Positions 1 to 8,491 of a DNA stretch of 64,000 nt are shown here, in pieces. The position numbers and the translations under genes were made by a program. Source of the DNA: Syntrophomonas sp. DTU019 (lineage in GTDB: Bacteria > Bacillota > Syntrophomonadia > Syntrophomonadales > Syntrophomonadaceae); contig CAJYDM010000001.1 in the NCBI GenBank assembly GCA_913757435.1, positions 992,001 to 1,056,000 on the forward strand, written 5' to 3'. Within the stretch, counting starts at the first letter, position 1; the number at the start of each line of letters is the position of its first letter. The notes under the pieces were generated by a model, which worked only from the letters and a program-made list of their open reading frames with translations, was not told the DNA's origin and made no database searches.

Positions 1-1372
1 GCCAGCGCCTCCTATTTACCGCAAGGATAGCAGCGGCGTCGCCGTCAAGGTTAGTGCAAACCGCGTAGAAACCATCAAAAGCCTCCTCTTTCTGGATGAC
101 AGAGTTATCGATTTCATATACCGCCTTGCTGGCAACCTCACCCTCAGGGGTAATGCTGGTTTTCTTGATAAAACGTTTGTAGTCGTTTTGGTTCACCTTC
201 GTAAGTTTCCCCAAATTCGTGTTAAGGACTTTGCGAGCACGCTCAATTTGGGCGTTCCTGACCTTGCGTTGATAATCTTGGTACTTGAGCGAAAAAGACA
301 CAATAAGCTTCTGCTCCAGCCCATCCTCCACAATCCAACGCTCCTTGTAAAAAGTCTTTTCCATGTCTTTGTTTTCATCAAGCTTGTCCAGACTGTATAC
401 GGAGGTATCGCCCGGGAGGCGCCAGCCCTCAGGGCTTAATGCCCATTCTCTTAGGTGTTTCTTCAGCTTCTTGACCGACTGCGTAGTGATGAAAGCTCGC
501 TCGCCCTGGTTGTTGAATTGACGGTTACTATTGGAAGCGAGCCCTGCATCGGTGCAGACGATGAACTTGGAGCAGTTAAAGTCAGACAGTATTTTCTTCT
601 CCAGCGGTTTTAGCGTCAGTTGCTCGTTAGTATTGCCTTTGCCAATATATACGGCTAAAGGCACCCCATCCCCATCCATGAAAAGCCCCATCTGGACAAT
701 GGGGTTAGGGCGGTGCTCTTTGGAGTAGCCGTATTGCTTGATGCCTGACTCCTGCTCAATTTCGAAGAAGTAATTGGTGCAGTCATAGTACAGCACCCGC
801 GTGTTCCGCTCTGACACAGCCAGGCTGTTGGAATAAAGAGACGCCTGGATAGAGTCAGCCTCTTTGGCAATTATCTCCAACGCACGGTAGATTTGGTGGA
901 GATCAAACGATGGCTGTTCTATGAACCTTGAGGAAAGTTGGAATGTAGAAAGCTTAGAGGAAGGGTAGATAATCCTGGCGTAGATAAGTCTGGATAGGAT
1001 GGAGTCCAGGTCGTAAGAAAACTTGTACTTCTTAGAGATAGCTCTGCACATTTTATCAAGCTTCAGTTCGTGATATATCTTCTGCAAAAAGAGGTATCCG
1101 CCGTTGAATAAGCGCTGCTGGCCTTTATCAATAGTCTTGATCGGGGAATACTTAACTAGGACATCGCGTTTGTTAAGCTTTTCCTCCTCGTTAAGCTTGG
1201 CAATATACTCCTTGGCCCACTCGATCGGGTCTTGCCCGCCCAATTTTTTCTTAAGTTCATCATATGTACCAAGCTTTTCAACAATCTTGGAAGAATGAAC
1301 GCCATTGACATAGGTGGACTTTATGACATAAAGCGAAGCAGCATTTTTTGACCTAGAGATTTTTAGCCGCAT
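1..1372 (-). CDS. IS1634-type DDE transposase, 5' part (runs off the left edge)
   Basis: 457 codons are open from an ATG and continue past base 1, so the C-terminus is missing. The protein would cut and paste the insertion sequence it belongs to. It starts MRLKISRSKNAASLYVIKS and carries two acidic-motif regions typical of the IS1634/IS1182-like DDE family: YYDCTNYFFEIEQ near residue 195 (first Asp) and FIVCTDAGLASN near residue 275 (second Asp). Between them is the conserved KEHRPNPIVQMGLFMDG block. The third acidic residue would lie outside the window. No frameshift or internal stop is seen in the visible part, so the copy may be intact. The family assignment is from recalled similarity; the exact IS name is not known. 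Confidence 0.85.
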   Translation of the reverse strand, partial: MRLKISRSKNAASLYVIKSTYVNGVHSSKIVEKLGTYDELKKKLGGQDPIEWAKEYIAKLNEEEKLNKRDVLVKYSPIKTIDKGQQRLFNGGYLFLQKIYHELKLDKMCRAISKKYKFSYDLDSILSRLIYARIIYPSSKLSTFQLSSRFIEQPSFDLHQIYRALEIIAKEADSIQASLYSNSLAVSERNTRVLYYDCTNYFFEIEQESGIKQYGYSKEHRPNPIVQMGLFMDGDGVPLAVYIGKGNTNEQLTLKPLEKKILSDFNCSKFIVCTDAGLASNSNRQFNNQGERAFITTQSVKKLKKHLREWALSPEGWRLPGDTSVYSLDKLDENKDMEKTFYKERWIVEDGLEQKLIVSFSLKYQDYQRKVRNAQIERARKVLNTNLGKLTKVNQNDYKRFIKKTSITPEGEVASKAVYEIDNSVIQKEEAFDGFYAVCTNLDGDAAAILAVNRRRW

Positions 1373-1713
1373 AGAAAACACCTCCCATCCCCTATATTAT
1401 GACACATTACTCAAAAGTACTCAACACAAAAGTGTAACAATTGACAAAAAATTTAGCCCTTTTCGGGCTTCTCTAACCTTTTTCTACTATTCAACTGTCA
1501 AAGACCCGATACAGCGCGGCAATCAACTCCATAAGCCAGGCCAAGTTAACCGGCAAAGCACATGATCGGTAAATCAATTAAATTACTCAAAACGATTCGG
1601 GTTTGGACTGAGTTGTGGAAGATGGTTTTAATCCCTTTAGATCGTTGTAATTTTTGTAACCCAATGGCTAGATGGTAACCATCTCGGCATAGTGATACCG
1701 AAATGAATTAGAA
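1373..1713. other. Non-coding: outer end of the IS and spacer
   Basis: No convincing gene. The first ~130 bases after the transposase start presumably contain its promoter and the terminal inverted repeat of the element. A short inverted repeat (AGCCC...GGGCT, around 1455-1470) is visible, but the IS boundary cannot be fixed without the other end. The rest (about 1500-1713) is plain spacer up to the first palindromic repeat. Confidence 0.5.
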
Positions 1714-1746
1714 AATGACACAACGAAAGCGTCCCCCTGTGTCATT
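1714..1746. repeat. Palindromic repeat copy 1 (REP-like, 33 bp)
   Basis: AATGACACA at the left end pairs with TGTGTCATT at the right end, around a core reading AAAGCGTCCCC on the plus strand (GGGGACGCTTT on the minus strand). It lies 6 bp upstream of the -35 box of the corrinoid operon. It is one of about ten related copies in the window. Confidence 0.9.
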
Positions 1747-1752
1747 ATTGTG

Positions 1753-1781
1753 TTGGCATTTCTGTTCGCTTGTATTATAAT
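1753..1781 (+). promoter_or_regulatory. Sigma-A-type promoter of the corrinoid operon
   Basis: TTGGCA (1753-1758) and a perfect TATAAT (1776-1781) are separated by exactly 17 bp. Transcription would begin near 1788, at the beginning of the cobalamin riboswitch, which supports the assignment. Confidence 0.8.
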
Positions 1782-1784
1782 GAT

Positions 1785-2001
1785 TGCAACTCAAAAGTTG
1801 AAGCTACTGGTCCCGCAAGGGATAAAGGGAATCAGGTTAAAGGCCTGAGCGGTCCCGCCACTGTAACCAGTACGAACCACACATTAGCCACTGAGCAATC
1901 GGGAAGGGGTGTGGGGAGGATGACCTGGGAGCCAGTAAACCTGCCAATAGCTTGCGCAACAGAACCCCGAGGAAGGGTCGGTTTGCACAGTGTGGTTAGC
2001 C
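1785..2001 (+). promoter_or_regulatory. Cobalamin (B12) riboswitch
   Basis: The leader contains the conserved cobalamin aptamer elements in order: GGGAATCAGGT, then the B12 box AGCGGTCCCGCCACTGT (1848-1864), then AGCCAGTAAACCTGCC. It sits between a consensus promoter and an intrinsic terminator, ahead of the corrinoid genes. The expected behaviour of this class is that adenosylcobalamin binding favours the downstream terminator and shuts the operon when B12 is plentiful. A short ORF that can be drawn through this region is an artefact. Confidence 0.95.
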
Positions 2002-2003
2002 GT

Positions 2004-2038
2004 AGGCTTCTACTTTCGAGAAAGTAGAAGCCTTTTTT
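2004..2038 (+). terminator. Intrinsic terminator = expression platform of the riboswitch
   Basis: A perfect 13-bp stem (AGGCTTCTACTTT / AAAGTAGAAGCCT) closed by a CGAG tetraloop is followed directly by a run of six T. It lies 33 bp before the cbiA start, so it controls read-through into the whole operon. Confidence 0.93.
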
Positions 2039-2070
2039 GATGGGAAAATTAGGAAGGCTGGAGAAAGAAA

Positions 2071-3459
2071 ATGCATTATCCCCGTCTGATGATAGCCGGT
2101 GTACACAGTGGCAGCGGCAAAACCACTATATCCCTGGGCCTAATGACAGCCCTGCGCCGGCGCGGTGTGAAAGTGCAGCCCTTCAAGGTGGGGCCGGATT
2201 ACATAGATTCAGGCCTGCACACCCATGCCAGCGGGCGCAGTTCGCACAACCTGGACAGTTGGATGATGTCTCCCGAGGTGGTGAACACGGTCTTTGCGAA
2301 AAACGCGGCTCAGGCCGAGGTCTCTATTATAGAAGGTGTTATGGGCCTTTTTGACGGCTTCCGCGGTGAACGCATCGCCGGCAGCAGCGCCCAGGTGGCA
2401 TTAATGCTCAAAACCCCGGTAGTTCTGGTAGTGAATGTAAACAGCATGTCGCAGAGCTGCGTGGCTCTGGTCAAAGGCTTCATGGATTATGAGCCCGGGG
2501 TGGAGATCAAGGGGGTAGTCCTTAACCATGCCTCAGCTTTCCATAAAGAATGGGTGGTCCCCAACCTGGAAGCAGAGCTGGGGGTAAAGGTCTTGGGGTG
2601 TGTGCCCCGACAGGAAGCCATATCGATTCCCGAGCGTCATCTGGGGCTCCTTCCTGCCGACGAACACGGGGAATTAGCCCCACATCTAGATAAAATGGCC
2701 GACCTGGTCGAAGCCCACCTGGATATTGAAGCGGTACTCACCCTGGCCGGGGAAACCGCGCCACTCGAGATAAACTGGCAAGAGCCGCAGGTTGAGACAG
2801 TAACTACCATCGGGGTGGCCCGGGATGCTGCCTTCAGTTTTTATTATCAGGACAGTCTGGACTACCTGACGGAACTGGGAGCGGAAATTAAGTTCTTCAG
2901 CCCTCTGTTTGACACGAGCCTGCCCGAAGTGGATGGAATCTATATCGGGGGCGGATTTCCGGAGATGTTTCTGCCCCAATTGAGCCAGAATAAGCGCATG
3001 AAAGCGGCCTTGCAGCAGGCCCATCGGGCAGGCCTGCCTATACTCGCCGAATGCGGTGGGCTGATGTACCTGACTAATACCCTCAAGGACTGGGAAGGCT
3101 GTTCCTGGCCGGGGGTGGGGATAGTGCCAGCCGACATAATAATGACTCGCAAATTGCAGGAACTCGGTTACATTGAGGCTACCGCCCTGAAGGACACCGT
3201 CATCGCGGTGCAGGGCGAGGTGGTCCGCGGCCATGAGTTCCATTATTCCACCCTGGAGGGCCTGGATCCGGAAAAAAAGGCTTTTAGCCTGGAAGGCGGC
3301 ATGACCCGGGGAACGCGCCAGGATGGCTATGCAGAGGGCTCACTCCTGGCTTCGTATCTGCACCTGCAGCTGCGCGCCAATCCAGTTGCGGCCCGGCGGT
3401 TTGTGGAGGCCTGCATCTGTTTCCGCAGCCGGATCCAGGAAAGCAGGAATAACTATTAG
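2071..3459 (+). CDS. cbiA: Cobyrinate a,c-diamide synthase
   Basis: ATP- and glutamine-dependent amidation of the a and c acetate side chains of (cobalt-)cobyrinic acid, in the cytoplasm. The N-terminal half has a dethiobiotin-synthetase-like P-loop (GVHSGSGKTT, residues 10-19) followed by PFKVGPDYID. The C-terminal half is a class-I glutamine amidotransferase with the nucleophile in AECGG (Cys ~328) and a histidine in the YLHL motif (~431). Length (462 aa) is normal. The ATG is preceded by a GGAG at suitable distance. It is the first gene after the riboswitch, although it acts late in the pathway. The next gene starts 38 bp downstream. Confidence 0.95.
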   Translation: MHYPRLMIAGVHSGSGKTTISLGLMTALRRRGVKVQPFKVGPDYIDSGLHTHASGRSSHNLDSWMMSPEVVNTVFAKNAAQAEVSIIEGVMGLFDGFRGERIAGSSAQVALMLKTPVVLVVNVNSMSQSCVALVKGFMDYEPGVEIKGVVLNHASAFHKEWVVPNLEAELGVKVLGCVPRQEAISIPERHLGLLPADEHGELAPHLDKMADLVEAHLDIEAVLTLAGETAPLEINWQEPQVETVTTIGVARDAAFSFYYQDSLDYLTELGAEIKFFSPLFDTSLPEVDGIYIGGGFPEMFLPQLSQNKRMKAALQQAHRAGLPILAECGGLMYLTNTLKDWEGCSWPGVGIVPADIIMTRKLQELGYIEATALKDTVIAVQGEVVRGHEFHYSTLEGLDPEKKAFSLEGGMTRGTRQDGYAEGSLLASYLHLQLRANPVAARRFVEACICFRSRIQESRNNY

Positions 3460-3497
3460 TTAGCAAACGATGTTTTTGTTATCGGGAGGTGAAGGCC

Positions 3498-4601
3498 ATG
3501 AAGGCCTTGCGATGGGGTTACTCAACCGGCACCTGTGCGGCTGCGGCCAGCAAAGCGGCATTGATACAGCTGCTGCAGAACCGTTCGGTTGAATCAGTTT
3601 TAATGGAGCTGCCCGACGGCCATCCCGTAGAAATACCGATAGCCAAAGCCTGGCGTACCGAGCGGGGGGCCATCGCCCGGGTGGTCAAAGACGCCGGCGA
3701 TGACCCAGATGTTACCAATGGCATCAGCGTTTTAGCAGAGGTAGACCTGCTGCCAGCCAAAGGGATAGTAATACAAGGCGGTGCCGGGGTGGGCACGGTG
3801 ACCAAGCCGGGCCTGGCCGTGGCGGTAGGAGAACCGGCCATCAATCCGGTTCCGCGCAGTATGATCGAGCGTGCCTTAATGCCCTTGCTGCCTCCGGGCC
3901 AAGGGCTGCTGGTGACCATTTCCGCCCCGGGCGGTCAGCGACTGGCCGCAAAAACTCTGAATCCCCGGCTGGGCATCGAGGGGGGCATATCCATTCTGGG
4001 CACCTCGGGACTGGTCCGCCCCATGTCTGATCAGGCTTATTTGGATTCCCTGGTCCCGCAGATCGATCAGGCCATCGCCCTGGGATACCGCACCCTGGTG
4101 TTTACCCCCGGGGGCATGGGCTCCAAACAGATAGTCAATCTGGGCGCCCCGCCCGATGCGGTGGTGCAGACCAGCAATTACGTGGGACAGATGCTGGATG
4201 CAGCCCTGAAACGCCGCGTCAAGAGGATACTGTTGTTCGGCCACATCGGCAAACTGATCAAGGTGTCAGCCGGGGTTTTTCAAACCCACAGCAAAGTGGC
4301 TGATGCCCGCCGCGAGACCATGGCGGCCCACCTGGCCCTGTTGGGCGCGAAGCCGGAATTGATTGCCGAGGTCATGCAGGCTACTACTATCGATGCGGTC
4401 ATACCGCTGATAAAAGAACACGGTCTGGAGATGGTGTACCAGTATCTGACTGCGGCCGCCAGCCGCAATTGCCAGCAGCGCTGTGAGGATAAGGTCTTGG
4501 TGGGAACAGCCATGTACCGTCTGGACGGCACCATTTTGGGCTATGACCTCACCGCTATCAGCCTGGGGCGGAGACTGGGATTGAAATGGCAGTTGAATTG
4601 A
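3498..4601 (+). CDS. cbiD: Cobalt-precorrin-5B C1-methyltransferase
   Basis: Methylates C1 of the contracted corrin ring (cobalt-precorrin-5B to 6A) with S-adenosylmethionine, a step specific to the anaerobic route. The protein begins MKALRWGYSTGTCAAAASKA, the hallmark N-terminus of CbiD, and has the family's VTKPGL block and a glycine-rich TPGGMGSKQ region in the second half. 367 aa is typical. The ATG was chosen because GGGAGGT lies 7 nt upstream; the GTG nine bases earlier overlaps that ribosome site. It is followed by a 117-bp gap before cbiE, the largest gap within the early part of the operon. Confidence 0.95.
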   Translation: MKALRWGYSTGTCAAAASKAALIQLLQNRSVESVLMELPDGHPVEIPIAKAWRTERGAIARVVKDAGDDPDVTNGISVLAEVDLLPAKGIVIQGGAGVGTVTKPGLAVAVGEPAINPVPRSMIERALMPLLPPGQGLLVTISAPGGQRLAAKTLNPRLGIEGGISILGTSGLVRPMSDQAYLDSLVPQIDQAIALGYRTLVFTPGGMGSKQIVNLGAPPDAVVQTSNYVGQMLDAALKRRVKRILLFGHIGKLIKVSAGVFQTHSKVADARRETMAAHLALLGAKPELIAEVMQATTIDAVIPLIKEHGLEMVYQYLTAAASRNCQQRCEDKVLVGTAMYRLDGTILGYDLTAISLGRRLGLKWQLN

Positions 4602-4718
4602 AATGGCAGTTGATATAAAAGTAGCATTCTGCCGGTATATGGTGTACGGGCAGGGGACAGAGATAGAAACACCCCGGCCTTGGATATAGAATCTCAATAC
4701 AGACAGAGGGTGCTGATA

Positions 4719-5348
4719 ATGAGTAAGGCAATAAAAATAGTGGGCACAGGCCCCGGACATCCACAGTACACTACCCCGGCAGCCTGGCAGGCCATTCGTC
4801 AAGCTCAGGTCCTGATAGGCGGCAGAAGGCTTTTGGAAGACTTTGCCCAGCCCCACCAGCAGTGCTGTGTTATTGATAAAGACCTCCCCGCAGTACTGCA
4901 ATTCATCCTCAATCAACCCCCGGATCAAGACATTGCGGTGCTGGTTTCAGGAGATCCCGGATTCTTCAGTATGGGCCGCTTTTTGAAAAAGCGCCTGCAT
5001 TGGCTGGAGTTTGAATTTATTCCCGGTATCAGTTCACTGCAATATATGTTCGCCCGTTTGCAGGAACCGTGGCAGGAGGTCCGATTTTTCAGCCTGCACG
5101 GCCGGGAGGCCCATCAACTCTCCGACTGGGTGAGCTCTGCTGCGGTGGTAGCCCTGTTGACCGGCGGGGAATGGACGCCCCAGGCCATCGCCCGCCGCCT
5201 GGCAGAGCGCATGGGGGGGGCGCGCACGGCCCTGGGGGTGAATCTGTCCTACCCCGATGAACGGTTATTTTTTACCACTCTTGGAGCCCTGGCCGAGGAT
5301 GATGAAGATTACAGCAACAGTGTGATGGTGATTTTCAATGAAAAATGA
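4719..5348 (+). CDS. cbiE: Cobalt-precorrin-7 C5-methyltransferase
   Basis: SAM-dependent tetrapyrrole methylase that methylates C5; in other bacteria it is fused to CbiT as CobL, but here the two are separate. The N-terminal motif VGTGPGHPQ and the SGDPGFFSMG loop are the SAM-binding signatures of this fold. The start is the ATG with AGAGGG 8 nt upstream, giving 209 aa. A longer reading from an upstream TTG has no ribosome site. The end overlaps the start of cbiT by 11 bases, so translation is probably coupled. Confidence 0.93.
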   Translation: MSKAIKIVGTGPGHPQYTTPAAWQAIRQAQVLIGGRRLLEDFAQPHQQCCVIDKDLPAVLQFILNQPPDQDIAVLVSGDPGFFSMGRFLKKRLHWLEFEFIPGISSLQYMFARLQEPWQEVRFFSLHGREAHQLSDWVSSAAVVALLTGGEWTPQAIARRLAERMGGARTALGVNLSYPDERLFFTTLGALAEDDEDYSNSVMVIFNEK

Positions 5349-5937
5349 TTATACCTCCCCGGGAATTGCAGATCGATACTTTCAAAGGCAACCGGGTGTC
5401 CCCATGACCAAACAGGAGGTTCGGGTGATATCGCTGGCCAAGCTGCAGTTGTTTCCCGGTGCACTGGTCTACGATATCGGCGCCGGCACCGGTTCAGTGG
5501 CTATCGAATGCCGCCTGCTGGGAGCAGGCCGGGTTTTTGCCATAGAATCCAACCCGGTGGCAGTTGAACTGATAAAAATGAACATGGCATCTTTCAAGGT
5601 GGTCCTGGACCTGATTGAAGGCGCCGCCCCGGGAGTTCTCCAGGACTTGCCGGAGGCTGACCGTATCTTCATCGGGGGCAGCGGCGGAGATGTGGAGGCC
5701 ATGATAATGACCTGTGACCGTAAATTGAAACCGGGCGGGATCATGGTTTTAAACAGTGTCACTCTTTATTCCGGGCCAGCCGCCTGCAAGACTATGGAAG
5801 GTCTCGGTTATGAGGTGGAAGTGGTGCAGGTAAGCATCGCCGTCAACGAGAAAAAGGGCCAGACCCGGATTTGGCAGGCCCGCAATCCGGTGACCATCGT
5901 GACGGGAAGAAAGGGGGCAGGGCATGAGTTGGGGTAA
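5338..5937 (+). CDS. cbiT: Cobalt-precorrin-6B C15-methyltransferase (decarboxylating)
   Basis: Methylates C15 and removes the C12 acetate carboxyl group. It is a Rossmann-type class-I methyltransferase, unlike the other Cbi methylases: motif I reads DIGAGTGSVAIE near residues 43-54, and GGSGGD follows at ~105-110. 199 aa is normal for the stand-alone protein. Overlaps cbiE at its start and cbiL at its end, as expected for partners acting in sequence. Confidence 0.93.
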   Translation: MKNDYTSPGIADRYFQRQPGVPMTKQEVRVISLAKLQLFPGALVYDIGAGTGSVAIECRLLGAGRVFAIESNPVAVELIKMNMASFKVVLDLIEGAAPGVLQDLPEADRIFIGGSGGDVEAMIMTCDRKLKPGGIMVLNSVTLYSGPAACKTMEGLGYEVEVVQVSIAVNEKKGQTRIWQARNPVTIVTGRKGAGHELG

Positions 5938-6649
5938 GTTTTACGGTATCGGAGTAGGTCCGGGTGATCCGGAACTCCTGACATTGAAGGCCAAACGTAT
6001 TCTGGAACAGACCACTCTGTTGTTTGTTCCCAAATCCCGCCTGGAGAAGCGCAGTGTGGCTTATTCAATCGTAAGCCAGGCCATAGATAAAACCTGGGAC
6101 GTCATCGAACTGCTGCTCCCTATGACGGCAGATGAGGACACGCTCAGCCGGCATTGGCAGGAGGCCGCCGGGGTGGTCGTCGAGCAGCTCTCCCGGAGCC
6201 GGGATGGGGCTTTTATCACTCTGGGGGATCCTACCTTATACAGTACCTTCACCTATCTGCTCAAATATGTAAAATCTGCTGAGCCGGCTGTGGAAGTGGA
6301 GATAGTGCCAGGCATCAGCGCAGTTAATTCCATCTCCGCCGCCTTGCAGCAGCCCCTGGCGGAAGGGGAGGAGAATCTGATCATAATACCAGCTTTTCAG
6401 GATAAAGAAAAGCTGGCCATACTTGCCAGGCAATTCGACAATATGGTGCTGATGAAGGCGGGACGGCAGATCGACAAAATCTGTGCGCTCCTGCAAGAGA
6501 ATGGATTTAGCAGGCAAGCCCGACTGGTAAGCCGCTGCGGGTTTGCAGACATGACCATTTGTGATGATATTTCCACTTTAGAGGGACAGGAACTGGATTA
6601 CCTGTCAACGGTGATAATTAAGAAGCAAACAGGAGGTGCCAGGCGGTGA
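5924..6649 (+). CDS. cbiL: Cobalt-precorrin-2 C20-methyltransferase
   Basis: First methylation after cobalt insertion: SAM-dependent transfer to C20 of cobalt-precorrin-2 (cobalt-factor II). The N-terminus GIGVGPGDPELLTLKA is characteristic of CbiL/CobI, and GDPTLYSTFTYLL is the second SAM-loop signature. 241 aa is the usual length. Overlaps cbiT by 14 and cbiF by 4 bases. A GGGGGCAGGG stretch gives a usable ribosome site before the ATG. Confidence 0.95.
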   Translation: MSWGKFYGIGVGPGDPELLTLKAKRILEQTTLLFVPKSRLEKRSVAYSIVSQAIDKTWDVIELLLPMTADEDTLSRHWQEAAGVVVEQLSRSRDGAFITLGDPTLYSTFTYLLKYVKSAEPAVEVEIVPGISAVNSISAALQQPLAEGEENLIIIPAFQDKEKLAILARQFDNMVLMKAGRQIDKICALLQENGFSRQARLVSRCGFADMTICDDISTLEGQELDYLSTVIIKKQTGGARR

Positions 6650-7383
6650 TCTGGTTTGTGGGAGCGGGGTCCGGTGATCCCGAATTGATTACCTTAAAGG
6701 GATACAGACTGCTACAGGAGGCCGACCTGGTAGTGTATGCCGGGTCGCTGGTCAATGAGGCTTTGCTGAAATACACCCGCCCCGGAGCCCGGCTGATCAA
6801 CAGCGCCCCCCTAAATCTGGAGGAGATCGTTACTGAGATGACCCGGGCTTACCATCAAGGGGAGAAAGTGGTGCGGCTGCATACCGGCGACCCCAGCTTA
6901 TACGGAGCTATCGGGGAGCAGATGGAACTGTTGGATCAGGCCGATATCCCTTACGGCGTGGTTCCCGGGGTGAGCTCCTTCCTGGCTGCAGCCGCCAGCC
7001 TGAAAAAGGAATACACCGTTCCTGACGGCACACAGACAGTGATTATAACCCGTATGGAAGGCCGCACCCCGGTGCCCGAATTGGAGCAGATGCGCCTTCT
7101 GGCACAGCATCGATCCTCTATGGCCATATTTCTCTCGGTCGGTCTGATCGATGCGGTGGTCGCAGAACTACTTGAGCATTATCCGCCCCACACCCCGGCA
7201 GCAGTCGTGGAGAAGGCTTCCTGGCCGGAAGAGCGCATTCTGCAGGGCGAGCTGCACGAAGTGGCCGGGATGACAGCTGCAGCGGGGATTAAGAAGACCG
7301 CTTTGATTCTGGTGGGAGACTTCCTGCGTCAGAGCGGCAAATCCAAATTGTATGACCGGGATTTCAGCCATGAATACCGGTGA
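6646..7383 (+). CDS. cbiF: Cobalt-precorrin-4 C11-methyltransferase
   Basis: Methylates C11 to give cobalt-precorrin-5A. Contains GAGSGDPELITLKG at the N-terminus, VVYAGSLVNEALL typical of CbiF/CobM, and HTGDPSLYGAIGEQ. Starts with GTG overlapping the cbiL stop by 4 bases, with AGGAGG just upstream. 245 aa, full length. The C-terminus overlaps the beginning of cbiG. Confidence 0.95.
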   Translation: MIWFVGAGSGDPELITLKGYRLLQEADLVVYAGSLVNEALLKYTRPGARLINSAPLNLEEIVTEMTRAYHQGEKVVRLHTGDPSLYGAIGEQMELLDQADIPYGVVPGVSSFLAAAASLKKEYTVPDGTQTVIITRMEGRTPVPELEQMRLLAQHRSSMAIFLSVGLIDAVVAELLEHYPPHTPAAVVEKASWPEERILQGELHEVAGMTAAAGIKKTALILVGDFLRQSGKSKLYDRDFSHEYR

Positions 7384-8491
7384 AGCGCAAGCGAAGCTGG
7401 CCATAATCTGTCTGACTCGCAACGGCGCTAAGATGGGTGCCCGTCTGGCTGAAAAAATGCCGGGTTGCCATCTCTACCTCCCGGAAAGGCTGCGCGGCTA
7501 TATGGCCCGGGAAGATGGGAATTACTATTTTTCCGAATTCGCCGCTGCATTTGGTCAAATATTTAAAAATTATAGCGGTTTGATATGCATTATGGCCACC
7601 GGCATAGTGGTTCGCAGCCTGGGACCGGTGATGGCCTCCAAACACACTGACCCGGCGGTGGTGGTGGTGGACGAAAGCGGACAATTTGCCATCAGCCTGT
7701 TATCCGGGCACCGGGGCGGGGCCAATGCTCTGGCGGCCACGGTAGCCGAACTCTTGGAGGGTCAGGCAGTTATAACCACCGCTACCGATGTCAACGCCAG
7801 GCCGGCAGTAGATGTCATGGCCGCACAGATTGATGCCGTCATCCGACCGCAGCACAATGTCAAACTCATTAATCGCTTGCTGGCGGAGGGGGAAACGGTT
7901 CACCTCTACAGCCCCTGGCCGTTGCATGCCGAGTGGTCCCGGGGATTTGCTGTCCACCCCTGGCCGATCCCGGAGACGGAGGCCCTGCCGGTGGAGAAAA
8001 TGAGACTCCCGGCGGTGATTGTTGATTGGCGCTGCCAATCTGCGCAGCCCGGAGATAATCTGATCTTTCTCCTGCCCCGCAATCTCCACCTAGGAATAGG
8101 CTGCCGTAAGGGAGTGGACTGTGAACAGCTCACCCTGGCCGTAAATACGGTATTAAACAGTTTTTACATAGAGAAGAGCTGCATCCTGGGCATGGCCAGC
8201 CTGGACATCAAAGCTCAGGAACCGGCTTTGCTGAAGCTGGCCGGGGATATGCAGCTTCCCCTTAAGTATTACGATCGAGAGTCCCTGGCAGCCCTGGAAG
8301 GCAGCTTCGAGGGTTCAGAATGGGTCAAGCAAAATGTGGGAGTTGATGGTGTATGCGAACCGGCGGCGCGATTGGCGGCCAAATCCGGTATAACCCTGGT
8401 GCCCAAGCAGAAAATCGGCCCGGTGACAGTAAGTGTGGCTATGGAAAAATCCTGGTGGTGGGATTGGGACCAGGCGGAGCAGAGTATATAA
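7370..8491 (+). CDS. cbiG: Cobalt-precorrin-5A hydrolase
   Basis: Opens the delta-lactone of cobalt-precorrin-5A and releases the C20/C2 unit as acetaldehyde; only the anaerobic pathway needs it. The N-terminal domain has IMATGIVVRSLGP and the LLSGHRGGANALA motif of CbiG; the C-terminal domain has LGIGCRKGV, typical of the CobE/GbiG fold. About 373 aa. Two ATGs (7352 and 7370) are possible and neither has a clear ribosome site, so translation is probably coupled to cbiF, whose end it overlaps. The 3' part overlaps the probable 5' end of cbiH in another frame. Confidence 0.93.
   Translation: MNTGEAQAKLAIICLTRNGAKMGARLAEKMPGCHLYLPERLRGYMAREDGNYYFSEFAAAFGQIFKNYSGLICIMATGIVVRSLGPVMASKHTDPAVVVVDESGQFAISLLSGHRGGANALAATVAELLEGQAVITTATDVNARPAVDVMAAQIDAVIRPQHNVKLINRLLAEGETVHLYSPWPLHAEWSRGFAVHPWPIPETEALPVEKMRLPAVIVDWRCQSAQPGDNLIFLLPRNLHLGIGCRKGVDCEQLTLAVNTVLNSFYIEKSCILGMASLDIKAQEPALLKLAGDMQLPLKYYDRESLAALEGSFEGSEWVKQNVGVDGVCEPAARLAAKSGITLVPKQKIGPVTVSVAMEKSWWWDWDQAEQSI

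Noticed and set aside
1770-2027. 85-codon plus-strand reading frame across the B12 leader
   Set aside because: The region is fully explained by the riboswitch aptamer and terminator; the frame has no ribosome site and no protein-like composition.
2686-3243. 185-codon minus-strand frame inside cbiA
   Set aside because: Shadow of the GC-rich cbiA gene; composition (Gln/His/Pro-rich) typical of antisense frames.
4266-4928. 220-codon minus-strand frame spanning cbiD/cbiE
   Set aside because: Crosses two well-supported genes on the other strand and shows no motif.
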